Of a stretch of DNA of 64,000 nucleotides, positions 8,767 through 17,719 are shown one piece after another (position 1 is the first letter of the stretch; each line of letters starts with the position of its first letter). The stretch covers positions 1-64,000 of the forward strand of contig JABLXJ010000014.1 in the NCBI GenBank assembly GCA_013178125.1, read 5' to 3'. The translations under genes and the position numbers were made by a program. The notes under the pieces were generated by a model. It was not told the DNA's origin, did not search any database, and saw only the letters and a list, made by a program, of their open reading frames with translations. This DNA comes from Bacillota bacterium (lineage in GTDB: Bacteria > Bacillota > SHA-98 > Ch115 > JABLXJ01).

Positions 8767-10848
8767 TTACTCGTACTCTAAAGCCAACATTAAAAAAGTC
8801 TCTAATCTTGGGGCAGTAAATTCTGCATAGTCTTCTCTACACTCATAACTTAATTCTCTTTCATCCGGAAGTATTATGAAGCGTTTAACTCTCTTGTTAC
8901 CTAATCTTATCCTGACCTTTATCTCATTAATTGGAATGTTGGGTAATTCTTCCTGAAAGTTGAGTAGGTTAACAATATATCGTTTTTTATCCGTTTGGTG
9001 AAATGCAGTTATCTCCACCGACTTTGGAGCATCGCTTTCGAATACAAATGGACTTCGGGAAAGTAACCTGATTAAATTGATAAATATCTTATGATGATAT
9101 TCAACATTTTCTAAATCACCGGCCACATAGATTACTTTTCCTTTACCATATCTATTGAGAACGACGGCAGGATAATCCGTCCATATACCTGGAGGATTAC
9201 TGTGAATAGAAGCATAACGCCTTATATCTTTAGGATCCGTGTATGGAAGAACTATTTTCCCTAAAACATTAGTATCTTTTTTTACCTCGATCTTTAATTG
9301 AGAACCATAAATACTTAAAGGGTATTTTGGGGTATAATCAAGGAAGACATCCTTTCCTTCCTCCGTTGGAGAAATATAAGTGAAATTCTCTTTCGTTTCT
9401 CCTAGATAAGAAATACCAAAGACATCAGCTAATAAGAAATTATCTTTTCTGATTCCACCTTTAGTGATCAAGGAAGTATATTTGCTTGCATATAAGCTAC
9501 CACCAGACTTAACATAATTTTTGATTGCCTCAACTTCTTCTTCGTCCATCATTAACACATTGGGGAGTACAAGTACCTGATACTGCGAAAGTTCCCTGAT
9601 GTTCTTTTTTGTGACAACCCCAAAGGGGATATGATGATTTATAAAAGACTTAGCAACACTAAGTGTAGCATCTAAATGAGGTATTTTATCCGAGATTTCT
9701 AGGATGTTAGAACGACCCTTGATAACATTTTCTCCACTATATTCCGGGTCAAATTTTGACTCAGTACTGAAATAAATAGCAACATCTTGACAAAATTGCC
9801 CTCCAAGGTATTTCTCGTATTCTTTTATTTTACGGTAAATTTCCCCCATTGTACTATAAACTCTTTTGTTCAAAGTCCCTACAGGATCAATGGCATCTAT
9901 AAATATAAAGGCTCCGCCATTAACTAGAGCTGAAAACGCCTTGGCTTCTAGTAATTCCTTAGGTTTTAGCGTCGTATGATCTTTTAGATTTACGTTAGAA
10001 GAGGTCTCGAAACCAAAGGGCTTATTTTCGGTAAGATTGTAAAGAAGCTTGCAGACAAAAGAACCTTGCAAAGCATTACCATAAAAATCACCTTGTAAAA
10101 AATCGCTTTCTTTACTAAGTCCCACAGTCACCCCCCACCGCCAAGAAGCTGTATATGTCGAAGACTGGTGTTCAACACTGACATCTGGTTTTATTTTCTT
10201 TACTGTAGAAGTAGCTAAAGCAGCAAAGTCGATTAACCATTCTTCTCTTTTACGTTGAAAGGTTACCCACTTTGGATCCTCCCAATTAACGACTCTAGGC
10301 AGTTCACCACCAACCTCTTCAGAGTACCTCTTCTGGCAAGAAGAACAATAGCAGACCTCAGGCCAGAATGTCATGTCAAAACGAATCCCTTCAAATTCAT
10401 AGTTGTTGCAGATTTCTTTAATTTGTTCTACAACGAAATCTCTATATGGAGAATTTGGACAGCAAACACCATAACGACTATTTTCAGCTGCTTCTTTACC
10501 ATCTGCAGTAATAATCCTCCAATCAGGGAAATGATTATACGTCCAGTCATTAAAAATCAGACTATAATAAACCACTACTTTGATTCCCTTCTGATGGCAA
10601 AGATCAATTACTTCTTTTAATATATTTCTCCCCTTAAGCCCCTTGTGCATCTCTCCTACCTTTGTGGGATAATTACAAAGACCTACATGGGAATGGGCGT
10701 ACACTACCGCTGACTCAGCTTGAGATAACTGTAACATCTCTACATATTTCTCCGAATCAAATTCAGATAAGAATTTCTCATCCCAATCTGTAATATGCAT
10801 ATCTATTACATTTCTACAATAAGCACTTTGGTACCACTTCTTTTGCAT
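8767..10848 (-). CDS. Glycoside-hydrolase-like protein with TIM barrel and GATase-like domain, family unassigned
   Basis: The 693-aa product begins with a TIM-barrel-like region (GRNILKEVIDLCHQKGIKVV, GIRFDMTFWPEVCYCSSCQKRY) seen in GH42-, GH29- and GHL10-like proteins. A beta-galactosidase-trimerisation or GATase-like middle follows (QVLVLPNVLMMDEEEVEAI, NYVKSGGSLYASKYTS), then a C-terminal beta region. There is no signal peptide, so it should act in the cytoplasm on an imported oligosaccharide. AGGGGGATAAAG before the ATG at 10848 decides the start. Catalytic acids cannot be assigned with certainty; Asp in GIRFDMTFW is a candidate. This gene is among the most AT-rich in the window. It lies between two URO-D-like genes and downstream of the ABC transporter genes. 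Confidence 0.65.
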   Translation of the reverse strand: MQKKWYQSAYCRNVIDMHITDWDEKFLSEFDSEKYVEMLQLSQAESAVVYAHSHVGLCNYPTKVGEMHKGLKGRNILKEVIDLCHQKGIKVVVYYSLIFNDWTYNHFPDWRIITADGKEAAENSRYGVCCPNSPYRDFVVEQIKEICNNYEFEGIRFDMTFWPEVCYCSSCQKRYSEEVGGELPRVVNWEDPKWVTFQRKREEWLIDFAALATSTVKKIKPDVSVEHQSSTYTASWRWGVTVGLSKESDFLQGDFYGNALQGSFVCKLLYNLTENKPFGFETSSNVNLKDHTTLKPKELLEAKAFSALVNGGAFIFIDAIDPVGTLNKRVYSTMGEIYRKIKEYEKYLGGQFCQDVAIYFSTESKFDPEYSGENVIKGRSNILEISDKIPHLDATLSVAKSFINHHIPFGVVTKKNIRELSQYQVLVLPNVLMMDEEEVEAIKNYVKSGGSLYASKYTSLITKGGIRKDNFLLADVFGISYLGETKENFTYISPTEEGKDVFLDYTPKYPLSIYGSQLKIEVKKDTNVLGKIVLPYTDPKDIRRYASIHSNPPGIWTDYPAVVLNRYGKGKVIYVAGDLENVEYHHKIFINLIRLLSRSPFVFESDAPKSVEITAFHQTDKKRYIVNLLNFQEELPNIPINEIKVRIRLGNKRVKRFIILPDERELSYECREDYAEFTAPRLETFLMLALEYE

Positions 10849-10972
10849 CTTTATCCCCCTAATCCCAATATTCCATTGCAACTTAAATTGGTATCCTTCT
10901 AGAACCGGATCATTACATTCTTATAATCATCATCCATAAATCACCTTACCAACTTTCGGATATAGTTTAAGG

Positions 10973-12004
10973 TTACATACATTTACTATTGCTATAATCA
11001 CAGAAAGCTTCGTATACTGCTCTGATATTATCATCGGGAGTTCTGTAATCAATATCGGGAACAGATAACTCGAACTCGGTATCTTGGTGAATTGAATCCA
11101 TAATCCGTCTAACATCCTCAACGAGGTCTTCCCTTGAAGCCGACATCAAGCGTTTTGCACTAAATATATAACTAATGCTAGCCTTCGGGAAAGTATCACA
11201 CACCTTCCTCAGATTTGATTGCCATCCAACTTGAATATATGAAACATTATCATGGAGAGCATATTGGTCGATCATACGATCTACAACACCACAGTGATGG
11301 ATTCCGAATGATGGAAACTCTTCCGATAGTCTATGATCATGTTTATAGAGAAACCGGCTGTAGATTTCTGGTGAGATAAAATCTACAGTGCAATTAGCAA
11401 TAACTAAGCGGAGCGGTGTCTCACCGTGCCGCTCCATTAATAATAGTGCAAGTTGGGCAATGGTTTCTCGTATTATTTCAAAAAGCCTATGAGCCAGCTC
11501 CGGGTTTTCATAGTAGTCAATGAATAATTGTTCTCCTCGAAGTTTAAAGGCGATATTTTGTACTCCAAGATTCCAGATAGAAGAAGTTTCCCGACCGTAC
11601 CGCTTTCTAATTTCGTCCCACTGCCTAATAAGCGGTGCTATAGGGTACGAATTATAAATATCAGGTACCTTAAGGTTTCTGATGTCCTCATCCCCAAGTC
11701 GCATTGGAACTTCCCAAGGAAAGTTATCTTCAGGTAGTTTTACCTGTGCACCAAAAAGTGCTGGAATCAAAGCATTGGCGAAAGGTGGAAAAAATAGTCC
11801 TTCCGGATCATCTAGTGGACCTGGCTCCGGGTTATCATCGCCTAAGCCAATGTCACCAAAGCGCTGGTAGAGATATTTCTGCATTTTCCTATGGATATTG
11901 CTTCTATACTCGAAATCGAAAGTGTAAGACTTTCCGAACTTAATACCATAATTTTTATTCCACCATGACGGAAGAAACACGAAATGTATTGTTTTATTAC
12001 CCAT
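10973..12004 (-). CDS. Uroporphyrinogen-decarboxylase-superfamily protein with HxCG motif
   Basis: The 343-aa product has the URO-D-like barrel (ALIPALFGAQVKLPEDNFPW, LFIDYYENPELAHRLFEIIRE, ISPEIYSRFLYKHDHRL) and retains FGIHHCGVVD, a match to the HxCG zinc-binding segment of MtaA/MtbA-type methyltransferases. It differs from the 7531 and 29555 proteins, which lack this exact motif. Substrate and methyl donor are unknown. It follows the inner permease gene by 53 bases in the same direction and belongs to the same presumed transport operon. The ATG at 12004 is preferred because AGGAAGAAG precedes it. Confidence 0.7.
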   Translation of the reverse strand: MGNKTIHFVFLPSWWNKNYGIKFGKSYTFDFEYRSNIHRKMQKYLYQRFGDIGLGDDNPEPGPLDDPEGLFFPPFANALIPALFGAQVKLPEDNFPWEVPMRLGDEDIRNLKVPDIYNSYPIAPLIRQWDEIRKRYGRETSSIWNLGVQNIAFKLRGEQLFIDYYENPELAHRLFEIIRETIAQLALLLMERHGETPLRLVIANCTVDFISPEIYSRFLYKHDHRLSEEFPSFGIHHCGVVDRMIDQYALHDNVSYIQVGWQSNLRKVCDTFPKASISYIFSAKRLMSASREDLVEDVRRIMDSIHQDTEFELSVPDIDYRTPDDNIRAVYEAFCDYSNSKCM

Positions 12005-12057
12005 TGTACCCACTTCTTCCTAAATTCTAATCCCACAACAAATCTTCATCTACAAGG

Positions 12058-12900
12058 TTACCTAAACGAACCCAATGTCATACCACGCATAATATTCTTG
12101 CTAAAAATTAGATAGAAGACAATCATCGGTACAGTTGCAATTGATAATCCGGCGAATAATGGTCCCCACGATGTCTGACCCCATAAACCCCGGTATCCTA
12201 AAAGACCTACAGGTAAAGTCTTGACATTATTACCCCAAAGGAGAACCATTCCCAGAAAAAGCTCATTCCAAAATGCAATAAAGTTTACAATTGCCACAGC
12301 CGATAGGGCTCCTTTAGAGATGGGGGCTACTATATACCAAAAGACTTCTAGTTCTTTGCAACCATCAACTCTAGCTGCATCTTCAAGCTCTGAAGGGAAT
12401 CCTCGAAAATAGGATTGGAGAATTAAGATAGACATTGGTAACCCGACTGTAGAATATACTAGAATTAATCCGGGGTACCTGTTGAGTAGGCCCATTGTCT
12501 TGATTAGGTGATACAACGGAATGATCAATGAATGCATCGGGACAGCAACCATTCCAATTAAAAGCATCAAAAAGAACCTCTGCCCTTTAAATTTATATCG
12601 AGCAAGAGCGTACGCCGCCAGGGTAGCAATTAAAGTCAATGCAATCATGGTAGCCGATACGACAATTAAACTATTACTGAAGTATAAGCGGAGAACAACG
12701 TTACTCTTTTCACCGGTCCAAGCTATAGGGTAGTTCTTAAAAGTGGGCAGCCACGCCAACTTCAATGGGAATTGAACAATCTCTTGAGAAGTTTTAAGGG
12801 ATGTATTTAACATCCATATTAACGGTAGAAACTGGACTAGGGCCCACCCAATTATAACAACAAAGAGAATAAACATACCGACATTGTATCTCTTTTTCAT
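12058..12900 (-). CDS. Carbohydrate ABC transporter permease (MalG-like)
   Basis: The 280-aa inner-membrane protein shows six hydrophobic segments and the cytoplasmic EAA loop (EDAARVDGCKELEVFWYIVAP) that docks the ATPase. The C-terminal MTLGSFR is typical of MalG-type CUT1 permeases. AAGGAGTGGAGTT precedes the ATG. It pairs with the permease ending at 12936 (35 bases upstream) and the binding protein at 14072. No ATPase gene is present, as is common in Firmicutes that share one MsmX/MsmK-type ATPase among CUT1 systems. Confidence 0.92.
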   Translation of the reverse strand: MKKRYNVGMFILFVVIIGWALVQFLPLIWMLNTSLKTSQEIVQFPLKLAWLPTFKNYPIAWTGEKSNVVLRLYFSNSLIVVSATMIALTLIATLAAYALARYKFKGQRFFLMLLIGMVAVPMHSLIIPLYHLIKTMGLLNRYPGLILVYSTVGLPMSILILQSYFRGFPSELEDAARVDGCKELEVFWYIVAPISKGALSAVAIVNFIAFWNELFLGMVLLWGNNVKTLPVGLLGYRGLWGQTSWGPLFAGLSIATVPMIVFYLIFSKNIMRGMTLGSFR

Positions 12901-12935
12901 AACTCCACTCCTTCATTTTTTCAGCTATGGGTATC

Positions 12936-13889
12936 TTAACCTTCATCAGGTGCTTGCTCAAAACGTACTGCCCGCAAGTAAAACCAAGCTAATATCATTT
13001 CAAGCATCAACATTATTACAGAAATAGCGGATCCATAACCGAAGCGTCTAAACCAGAAAGCAACGTTATACATATATAATGAAAGAACTTCGGAGGCTTG
13101 TCCCGGACCGCCTTTAGTTATTACAAAGACCACATCAAATACTTTAAATGAGTTGATAACCTGCAACATCGTTACTATTGCTAAAACAGGTTTTATCATT
13201 GGAAGAATGAGATACCATACCTTTTTCCAAAAGGTAATTCCATCAATTTCGGCAGCCTCGTACATCTCAGTTGGAATACTCTCCATTGCCGTAAATAGAA
13301 ATAGCATCGGATAACCCGAATATTGCCAAATATTGATTGCAGTTATAACCCACATTACCAAGCTGGGATTACCGAACCAATCGGGTGCTGTAATGCCAAC
13401 CAATTTCAAAACCAGCTTAACGGGCCCGCCGATCGGGTGAAGAAGATTACCCCAAAGAATACCGACAGCTGTAATAGATAAAATCACATTCATAAAGAAA
13501 GCTGTTCGAAAGAAACGCCAACCTTTAATCTTAATATGCAAAGCTAGAGCAGTTAAAAATCCGATTAGGAGAGTACCAAAAACGGATCCTACTGTATATT
13601 TTAAAGTGTTTCCCAAGGCATTAAAAAATCGAGGATCCCGAAACAATCCTACAAAGTTTTCAAACCCGATGAAAATCTTCGATCCGAACCCATTCCACTG
13701 ATATAAGCTCAGGACTAGTGCATTGAAGAGTGGATATACCATAAATACGATTAACATCAACACAGCAGGAGTGATAAGGAAATAGGCAAAGGCTTGACGC
13801 TGGGCCTCCAATGACCTTCTTCTACTGGCACGATTTGTCATATTAGATCCATATCTAGAGTAGCTTTCCAAGTTCGTTGGTCTATTCAT
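12936..13889 (-). CDS. Carbohydrate ABC transporter permease (MalF/UgpA-like)
   Basis: The 317-aa membrane protein has six segments, the EAA loop (YEAAEIDGITFWKKVWYLILP) and the periplasmic-side signature of UgpA-type proteins (FVITKGGPGQASEVLSLYMYN). It forms the channel with the MalG-like partner that follows. An AAGGATG site precedes the start. A stable hairpin lies between this gene and the upstream binding-protein gene and probably lowers permease relative to binding-protein expression. Confidence 0.92.
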   Translation of the reverse strand: MNRPTNLESYSRYGSNMTNRASRRRSLEAQRQAFAYFLITPAVLMLIVFMVYPLFNALVLSLYQWNGFGSKIFIGFENFVGLFRDPRFFNALGNTLKYTVGSVFGTLLIGFLTALALHIKIKGWRFFRTAFFMNVILSITAVGILWGNLLHPIGGPVKLVLKLVGITAPDWFGNPSLVMWVITAINIWQYSGYPMLFLFTAMESIPTEMYEAAEIDGITFWKKVWYLILPMIKPVLAIVTMLQVINSFKVFDVVFVITKGGPGQASEVLSLYMYNVAFWFRRFGYGSAISVIMLMLEMILAWFYLRAVRFEQAPDEG

Positions 13890-13982
13890 GTGACCACATC
13901 CTTTTAGGCCTTTTCTCTCGTTTTTAAACTATATCTCGAATTTAAGACTGTACTTAAAACTCCTCATTGACGAAAGGAGCCA

Positions 13983-14033
13983 CCGGATGGAGGCCCTTAT
14001 TAGCCATAAATAAAGGTAATGACCTCCACCCGG
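13983..14033 (-). terminator. Intergenic hairpin between binding-protein and permease genes
   Basis: On the minus-strand transcript CCGGGTGGAGG pairs with CCTCCATCCGG (11 pairs with one G-U) around a loop that itself contains CCTT/AAGG pairing. No T-run follows directly, so it is more likely an mRNA-stabilising or partial attenuation element than a full terminator, as known between malE and malF. Confidence 0.6.
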
Positions 14034-14071
14034 AAGAGAATCTCACTTTTATTCCCATTTTTAGTTAATTG

Positions 14072-15355
14072 CTACTTTTTTGCTCCACGGACTCGCGCTG
14101 CTACTTTATCCAACTGAACTACGGCTTCTTTCGGGCTAACCTGACCCCCGATGACCTTTTGGACGACGCTCCGTAGTTCAGCGTAAAGTTCGTTGCCCCA
14201 GAAGGTAACAATCTCGTCAGTTGTATCATATTTACCACTGCCAAATAGCTCCATTATTTCAATGGCAATAGGGTCAACCTTGCTACCTTTAAAACTTTTA
14301 CTTGTAAGATCGGTGCGAATCGGCATAGCCCCTGTCGTCGCGACGATCTTTTGTCCCTCCGTGCTCAACACATAGTTATAGAAATCAGCGATGATATCCT
14401 TTGTCCGCTGATCAACATAAGCAGACAGAATATACTCATCGGGATATGAAACAGTTAGCACAATGGGTATATTATTATGAACTTGGGGGAATAGGAAGAA
14501 GCCTAGCTCGTCACCCAATCCTTTTCTAAGTTCGCTAATGATCCAAGTTCCGCTTTCATACATGGCGCCCTTCCTATTCAAGAAAACCTGTCGCGCTTCC
14601 ATATCATCCATAGATAGTACACCGTCGCCCCAAACCCCTTTAGTTTCCATATCACGCATAATCTGGAACGCTTCTGCAAATCCAGGATAATCGCCCATCT
14701 TAACCTCGTTACGTGTCATATATAGTATCTTATTGTACTCTTCGAGTGGAGTCGTTCGAGAAGCAATAACCTGATACATGTGGAATCCAGGCCAAGCGTC
14801 GCGATCCCCCATCAAAAGGGGTTGGTAGCCTGCTTTCCGCAACTTAGCACTTATAGTGAATAAATCTTCCAACGTTTTTGGTGTTTCAATTCCAACCTTA
14901 GCAAAGATCGCCTTATTGTAAAAGATGAGTGGAGTTGTGACAAAGGCTAATGAGAAATGATACATACTACCGTTAATCCGGTGGGTATTTAAATGTTTTG
15001 GAAGAAAGCTCCACCAGCCATACTTTTTATAATATCGATCAAGGTTCTCTACGGCTCCTGTTTCCACCAAGGCCGGCACATCGCCCGATCCATAATTGAG
15101 CCAACCTGTTGGTGGGGCACCTGGCGTAGACATGATAACAGGAAGTGTAGCCCGCTGTTGTTCCTGTTCCATAACGGTCAAGGTAAACTTGACATCTGGG
15201 TGCTTAGCTTGATATTTCTCTATCAATTGTGATAAGTATTCGACCATACTACCTGGACATGTCACAATTTCAATCTTCGTGGAAGCAAAGGTAAAGGATG
15301 CCTGGGCAAATAACATAGCAAATATTGATAACAAAAGAATAAATCTCTTCATCAT
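14072..15355 (-). CDS. Extracellular sugar-binding protein of an ABC transporter
   Basis: The 427-aa protein starts with a signal peptide (MMKRFILLLSIFAMLFAQA, cleaved near SFTFAS) and continues as a family-1 solute-binding protein (KIEIVTCPGSM, YQAKHPDVKFTLTVM, GWLNYGSGDVPALVETG). There is no lipobox Cys, so anchoring is not obvious. It should deliver a sugar or oligosaccharide to the two permeases encoded downstream. GAGGAGGTAAACA precedes the tandem ATGs. It is the first structural gene after the LacI regulator at 15727. Confidence 0.9.
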   Translation of the reverse strand: MMKRFILLLSIFAMLFAQASFTFASTKIEIVTCPGSMVEYLSQLIEKYQAKHPDVKFTLTVMEQEQQRATLPVIMSTPGAPPTGWLNYGSGDVPALVETGAVENLDRYYKKYGWWSFLPKHLNTHRINGSMYHFSLAFVTTPLIFYNKAIFAKVGIETPKTLEDLFTISAKLRKAGYQPLLMGDRDAWPGFHMYQVIASRTTPLEEYNKILYMTRNEVKMGDYPGFAEAFQIMRDMETKGVWGDGVLSMDDMEARQVFLNRKGAMYESGTWIISELRKGLGDELGFFLFPQVHNNIPIVLTVSYPDEYILSAYVDQRTKDIIADFYNYVLSTEGQKIVATTGAMPIRTDLTSKSFKGSKVDPIAIEIMELFGSGKYDTTDEIVTFWGNELYAELRSVVQKVIGGQVSPKEAVVQLDKVAARVRGAKK

Positions 15356-15726
15356 TGTTTACCTCCTCATGATTTTTGGACGTATCTTGAAAGCACTCAT
15401 AAACTGATATAGCTATTTTTATATAACACTTTCTACTCCTAGATTAGACCCACTATTTCGTCTGGAAATTTGTTTGGACTTCGCATAACAACCCCAATAG
15501 TAACTCAACTCATCCCAGATTCTACATGACTATCCATTCCATCACCTCTTCCCTTTCAACGTCTTCTTCCTCCTGAGGGCTACTGTACTTTCATACGTGT
15601 AACTACCGAACATATCCCTCCTTTAGAAGGGATAGAAGGACCTATTCAGAAACTCCCTCCGCGCTAAAGGCTTGGCTTCCAGCATACCCTTCCTGCTGCA
15701 CTACCTCCACCATTACAAAACCCAGA
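15356..15726. other. 371-base gap between LacI regulator and transporter operon
   Basis: No gene is seen. It should contain the promoter and LacI-type control region of the transporter operon, but no clear TTGACA/TATAAT pair or CG-centred LacI operator could be identified. A short minus-strand open stretch at about 15635-15710 resembles leftover coding sequence without a start. Confidence 0.4.
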
Positions 15727-16782
15727 TCAGTAGAAAGGGAACTCGTCACGTTCAACTGGAACGACAGTCGTGGACGTCGCCCGGATAACTGGCCGACAGG
15801 GGATCAATAACGGCTCAGCGCCGGCCACAGCTACCGGCGCGGTATCATCAACGCTATCGGGATCAATTAAATAAAGGAAGCTGCGAGCCGCTGCCTGACC
15901 GATTTCATACATAGGCAACTGGACACTGGAAAGCCTGGGCCGGGTGATGTGAGTCACTTCCCGGTTGTCGAAACCGATGATCCCTAATTCATCCGGAACG
16001 GTGACGGATTCTTCGTGAGCCGCCTGTAAAGCTCCTACAGCCATGAAGTCATTCGCTACAAAAATAGCGTTAGGATGGACCTGGCTCAAAAGTTCCCGGG
16101 CATGCCGGTAGCCGCTGTCTGGTTTCCAATCGCCATAACGAACGAGTTCGTGGGTGTAAGGAATTCCATTATCTATTAAAGCCTCCTTAAAACCTTGTAA
16201 CCTCGCTTGGCAGGCATGCCAGGTGTATGGCCCGTTAATCATGGCGATTCGTCGATAACCTTGGCCCACCAAGTGGACGGTAGCTGCATAAGCTCCTCCA
16301 CGCTCATCGGGCAATATGGTCGGATAGCGTCCACTGGCGGGAAGGCAGTGAGCATAAACCGATCGGACCCCGGCTGGTATCCAGCTATCGTCAAGAATTC
16401 GGATCCAACCCCCCGCTATTAACAAGCCAGCTAGATGGCCCTGCTTGAGTAATGAAAGAAATGGCTCAACCCCGCCGAAATTCGGGCCGGCTTGACCAAG
16501 AAAAAGGGTCCACCCCCGTTCCCGTAACCAACTTTCAGCCCCAGCAGCCATAGCGCTAACTAAGGGGCTAGCTAGGTTATCGGTGATAAAAGCCAGCATA
16601 TTTGCCTTCCCGGTACGGAGGTTACGCGCTAGACTATTAGGCTGATAACCCATTTCCACTGCTATCTTGATAATCTTTTTCCGAGTGGGGCCACTTACAA
16701 GAGAGCTGCCGCTCAAGGCCCGGGAAACTGTAGAGGGGGAGACCCCCGCTCGTTTGCCGATATCATATATAGTTACTGACAT
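15727..16782 (-). CDS. LacI-family transcriptional regulator
   Basis: The 351-aa repressor has an N-terminal helix-turn-helix (VTIYDIGKRAGVSPSTVSRA, then LSG), the hinge helix (YQPNSLARNLRTGK) and a periplasmic-binding-protein-like effector domain (IFVANDFMAVGALQAAHE, LGIIGFDNREVTHITRP). It should repress the adjacent sugar-uptake operon until an inducer sugar binds. I start at the ATG at 16782 because AAGGATG precedes it at proper spacing; upstream in-frame ATGs would add residues not found in the family. Its base composition is nearer to the GC-richer DNA than to the operon it precedes. Confidence 0.9.
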   Translation of the reverse strand: MSVTIYDIGKRAGVSPSTVSRALSGSSLVSGPTRKKIIKIAVEMGYQPNSLARNLRTGKANMLAFITDNLASPLVSAMAAGAESWLRERGWTLFLGQAGPNFGGVEPFLSLLKQGHLAGLLIAGGWIRILDDSWIPAGVRSVYAHCLPASGRYPTILPDERGGAYAATVHLVGQGYRRIAMINGPYTWHACQARLQGFKEALIDNGIPYTHELVRYGDWKPDSGYRHARELLSQVHPNAIFVANDFMAVGALQAAHEESVTVPDELGIIGFDNREVTHITRPRLSSVQLPMYEIGQAAARSFLYLIDPDSVDDTAPVAVAGAEPLLIPCRPVIRATSTTVVPVERDEFPFY

Positions 16783-16791
16783 AGGCATCCT

Positions 16792-16811
16792 TTTTGCAAT
16801 CCAATGCAAAA
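16792..16811. promoter_or_regulatory. Inverted repeat upstream of the LacI gene, possible autoregulatory operator
   Basis: TTTTGCA and TGCAAAA form 7-bp arms around a 6-bp centre, 10-29 bases before the LacI start. It lacks the usual central CG of LacI operators, so the assignment is tentative. Confidence 0.3.
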
Positions 16812-16926
16812 GCTAAAAGTTAAACTAACTCAATAATTATATGGAGTTACCCCGGGTTCACAAGGTACCATTAATGGAATCGATTGCAACCAAAAATAAC
16901 CTTTCTATTTTCGTCGCTTATAATAT

Positions 16927-17448
16927 TCAACACCATAATGCATATTCCTGCTTACTCAAAAAATTTCTTGTTAGAGGTAGCACCCAGACCTTCCCGTTCC
17001 ACTGGGAGGCATCCCAGACTGCCGGCATGAAGTCATCAACATCAAACCAGGCTTTGTCGGTGAGCTTCGAATTCGAAATATAGGTATTCAGTGGCTCGAC
17101 GAAACCTGCCTTCGCATACTGTGGGATAAACATAAGGTCGGTCATCACGACATCGAATATGCCGCTCCGGGAGGCGAGATCCACCAGTGTCTTTTGATGG
17201 AGCTCGAGCTCCGGGTATTTCTGGATCCGGACCTTTATCCCGGTAAGCTTCTCGAACTCAGGAATCTGCGGCTCGAGCTGGTCGGTCTCGTTCGTCAGCA
17301 GCAAAGCCACCACGATTTGCTCGCCTTTGCACTGCCCCCAGTCAATCTTGGCATCACGCGGCGGAGCAGCGAAGACTTGCATCGCTGAAACCGATAATGC
17401 CAACAGTATCACTAGACCAAATAGTGCCAACCGGCCATTAATCTTCAT
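16927..17448 (-). pseudogene. 5' fragment of an ABC sugar-binding protein gene
   Basis: The frame encodes a good signal peptide (LALFGLVILLALSVSAMQVFA) and roughly the first 155 residues of a solute-binding protein (GEQIVVALLLTNETDQLEPQ, FDVVMTDLMFIPQYAKAGF, DASQWNGKVWVLPLT). It then runs into 13 unrelated codons and a stop at 16927. Binding proteins are normally 400-450 aa, so about 60 percent is missing. The break near 16970 coincides with the change to AT-rich DNA, so insertion or deletion of the neighbouring block probably cut the gene. A truncated secreted product may still be made. Confidence 0.8.
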
Positions 17449-17719
17449 CTCTCAGACTACCTCCTCGGGCATTATGCCACAGTCTTGGAATCTGGTCCCT
17501 CTCTGACTGAATGTATTAAACTTCATCCCCGAATCAAACCATACAAAATTATGAGATTACGATAACCCTATGAGACTGTGGTAGCTGCAGCCCCCCTTCC
17601 CGCCATCTATTAGCTATTCTAATCCCCGGGCCCCATTCCCGGACGTGATAGCAGCTCAGGCAGCTTGGGGAGTTCCGCCCCGCTCCTCCGCTCCCACACT
17701 CCCTCACTTCTTCACTCCT

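Noticed and set aside
12058-15355. ABC transporter considered non-functional because no ATPase gene is present
   Set aside because: CUT1 systems in Firmicutes commonly share one unlinked MsmX-type ATPase, and the second transporter here lacks one too.
1680-16782. AT-rich block as a prophage or transposon
   Set aside because: No integrase, transposase, structural phage gene or terminal repeat was found; all genes are metabolic.
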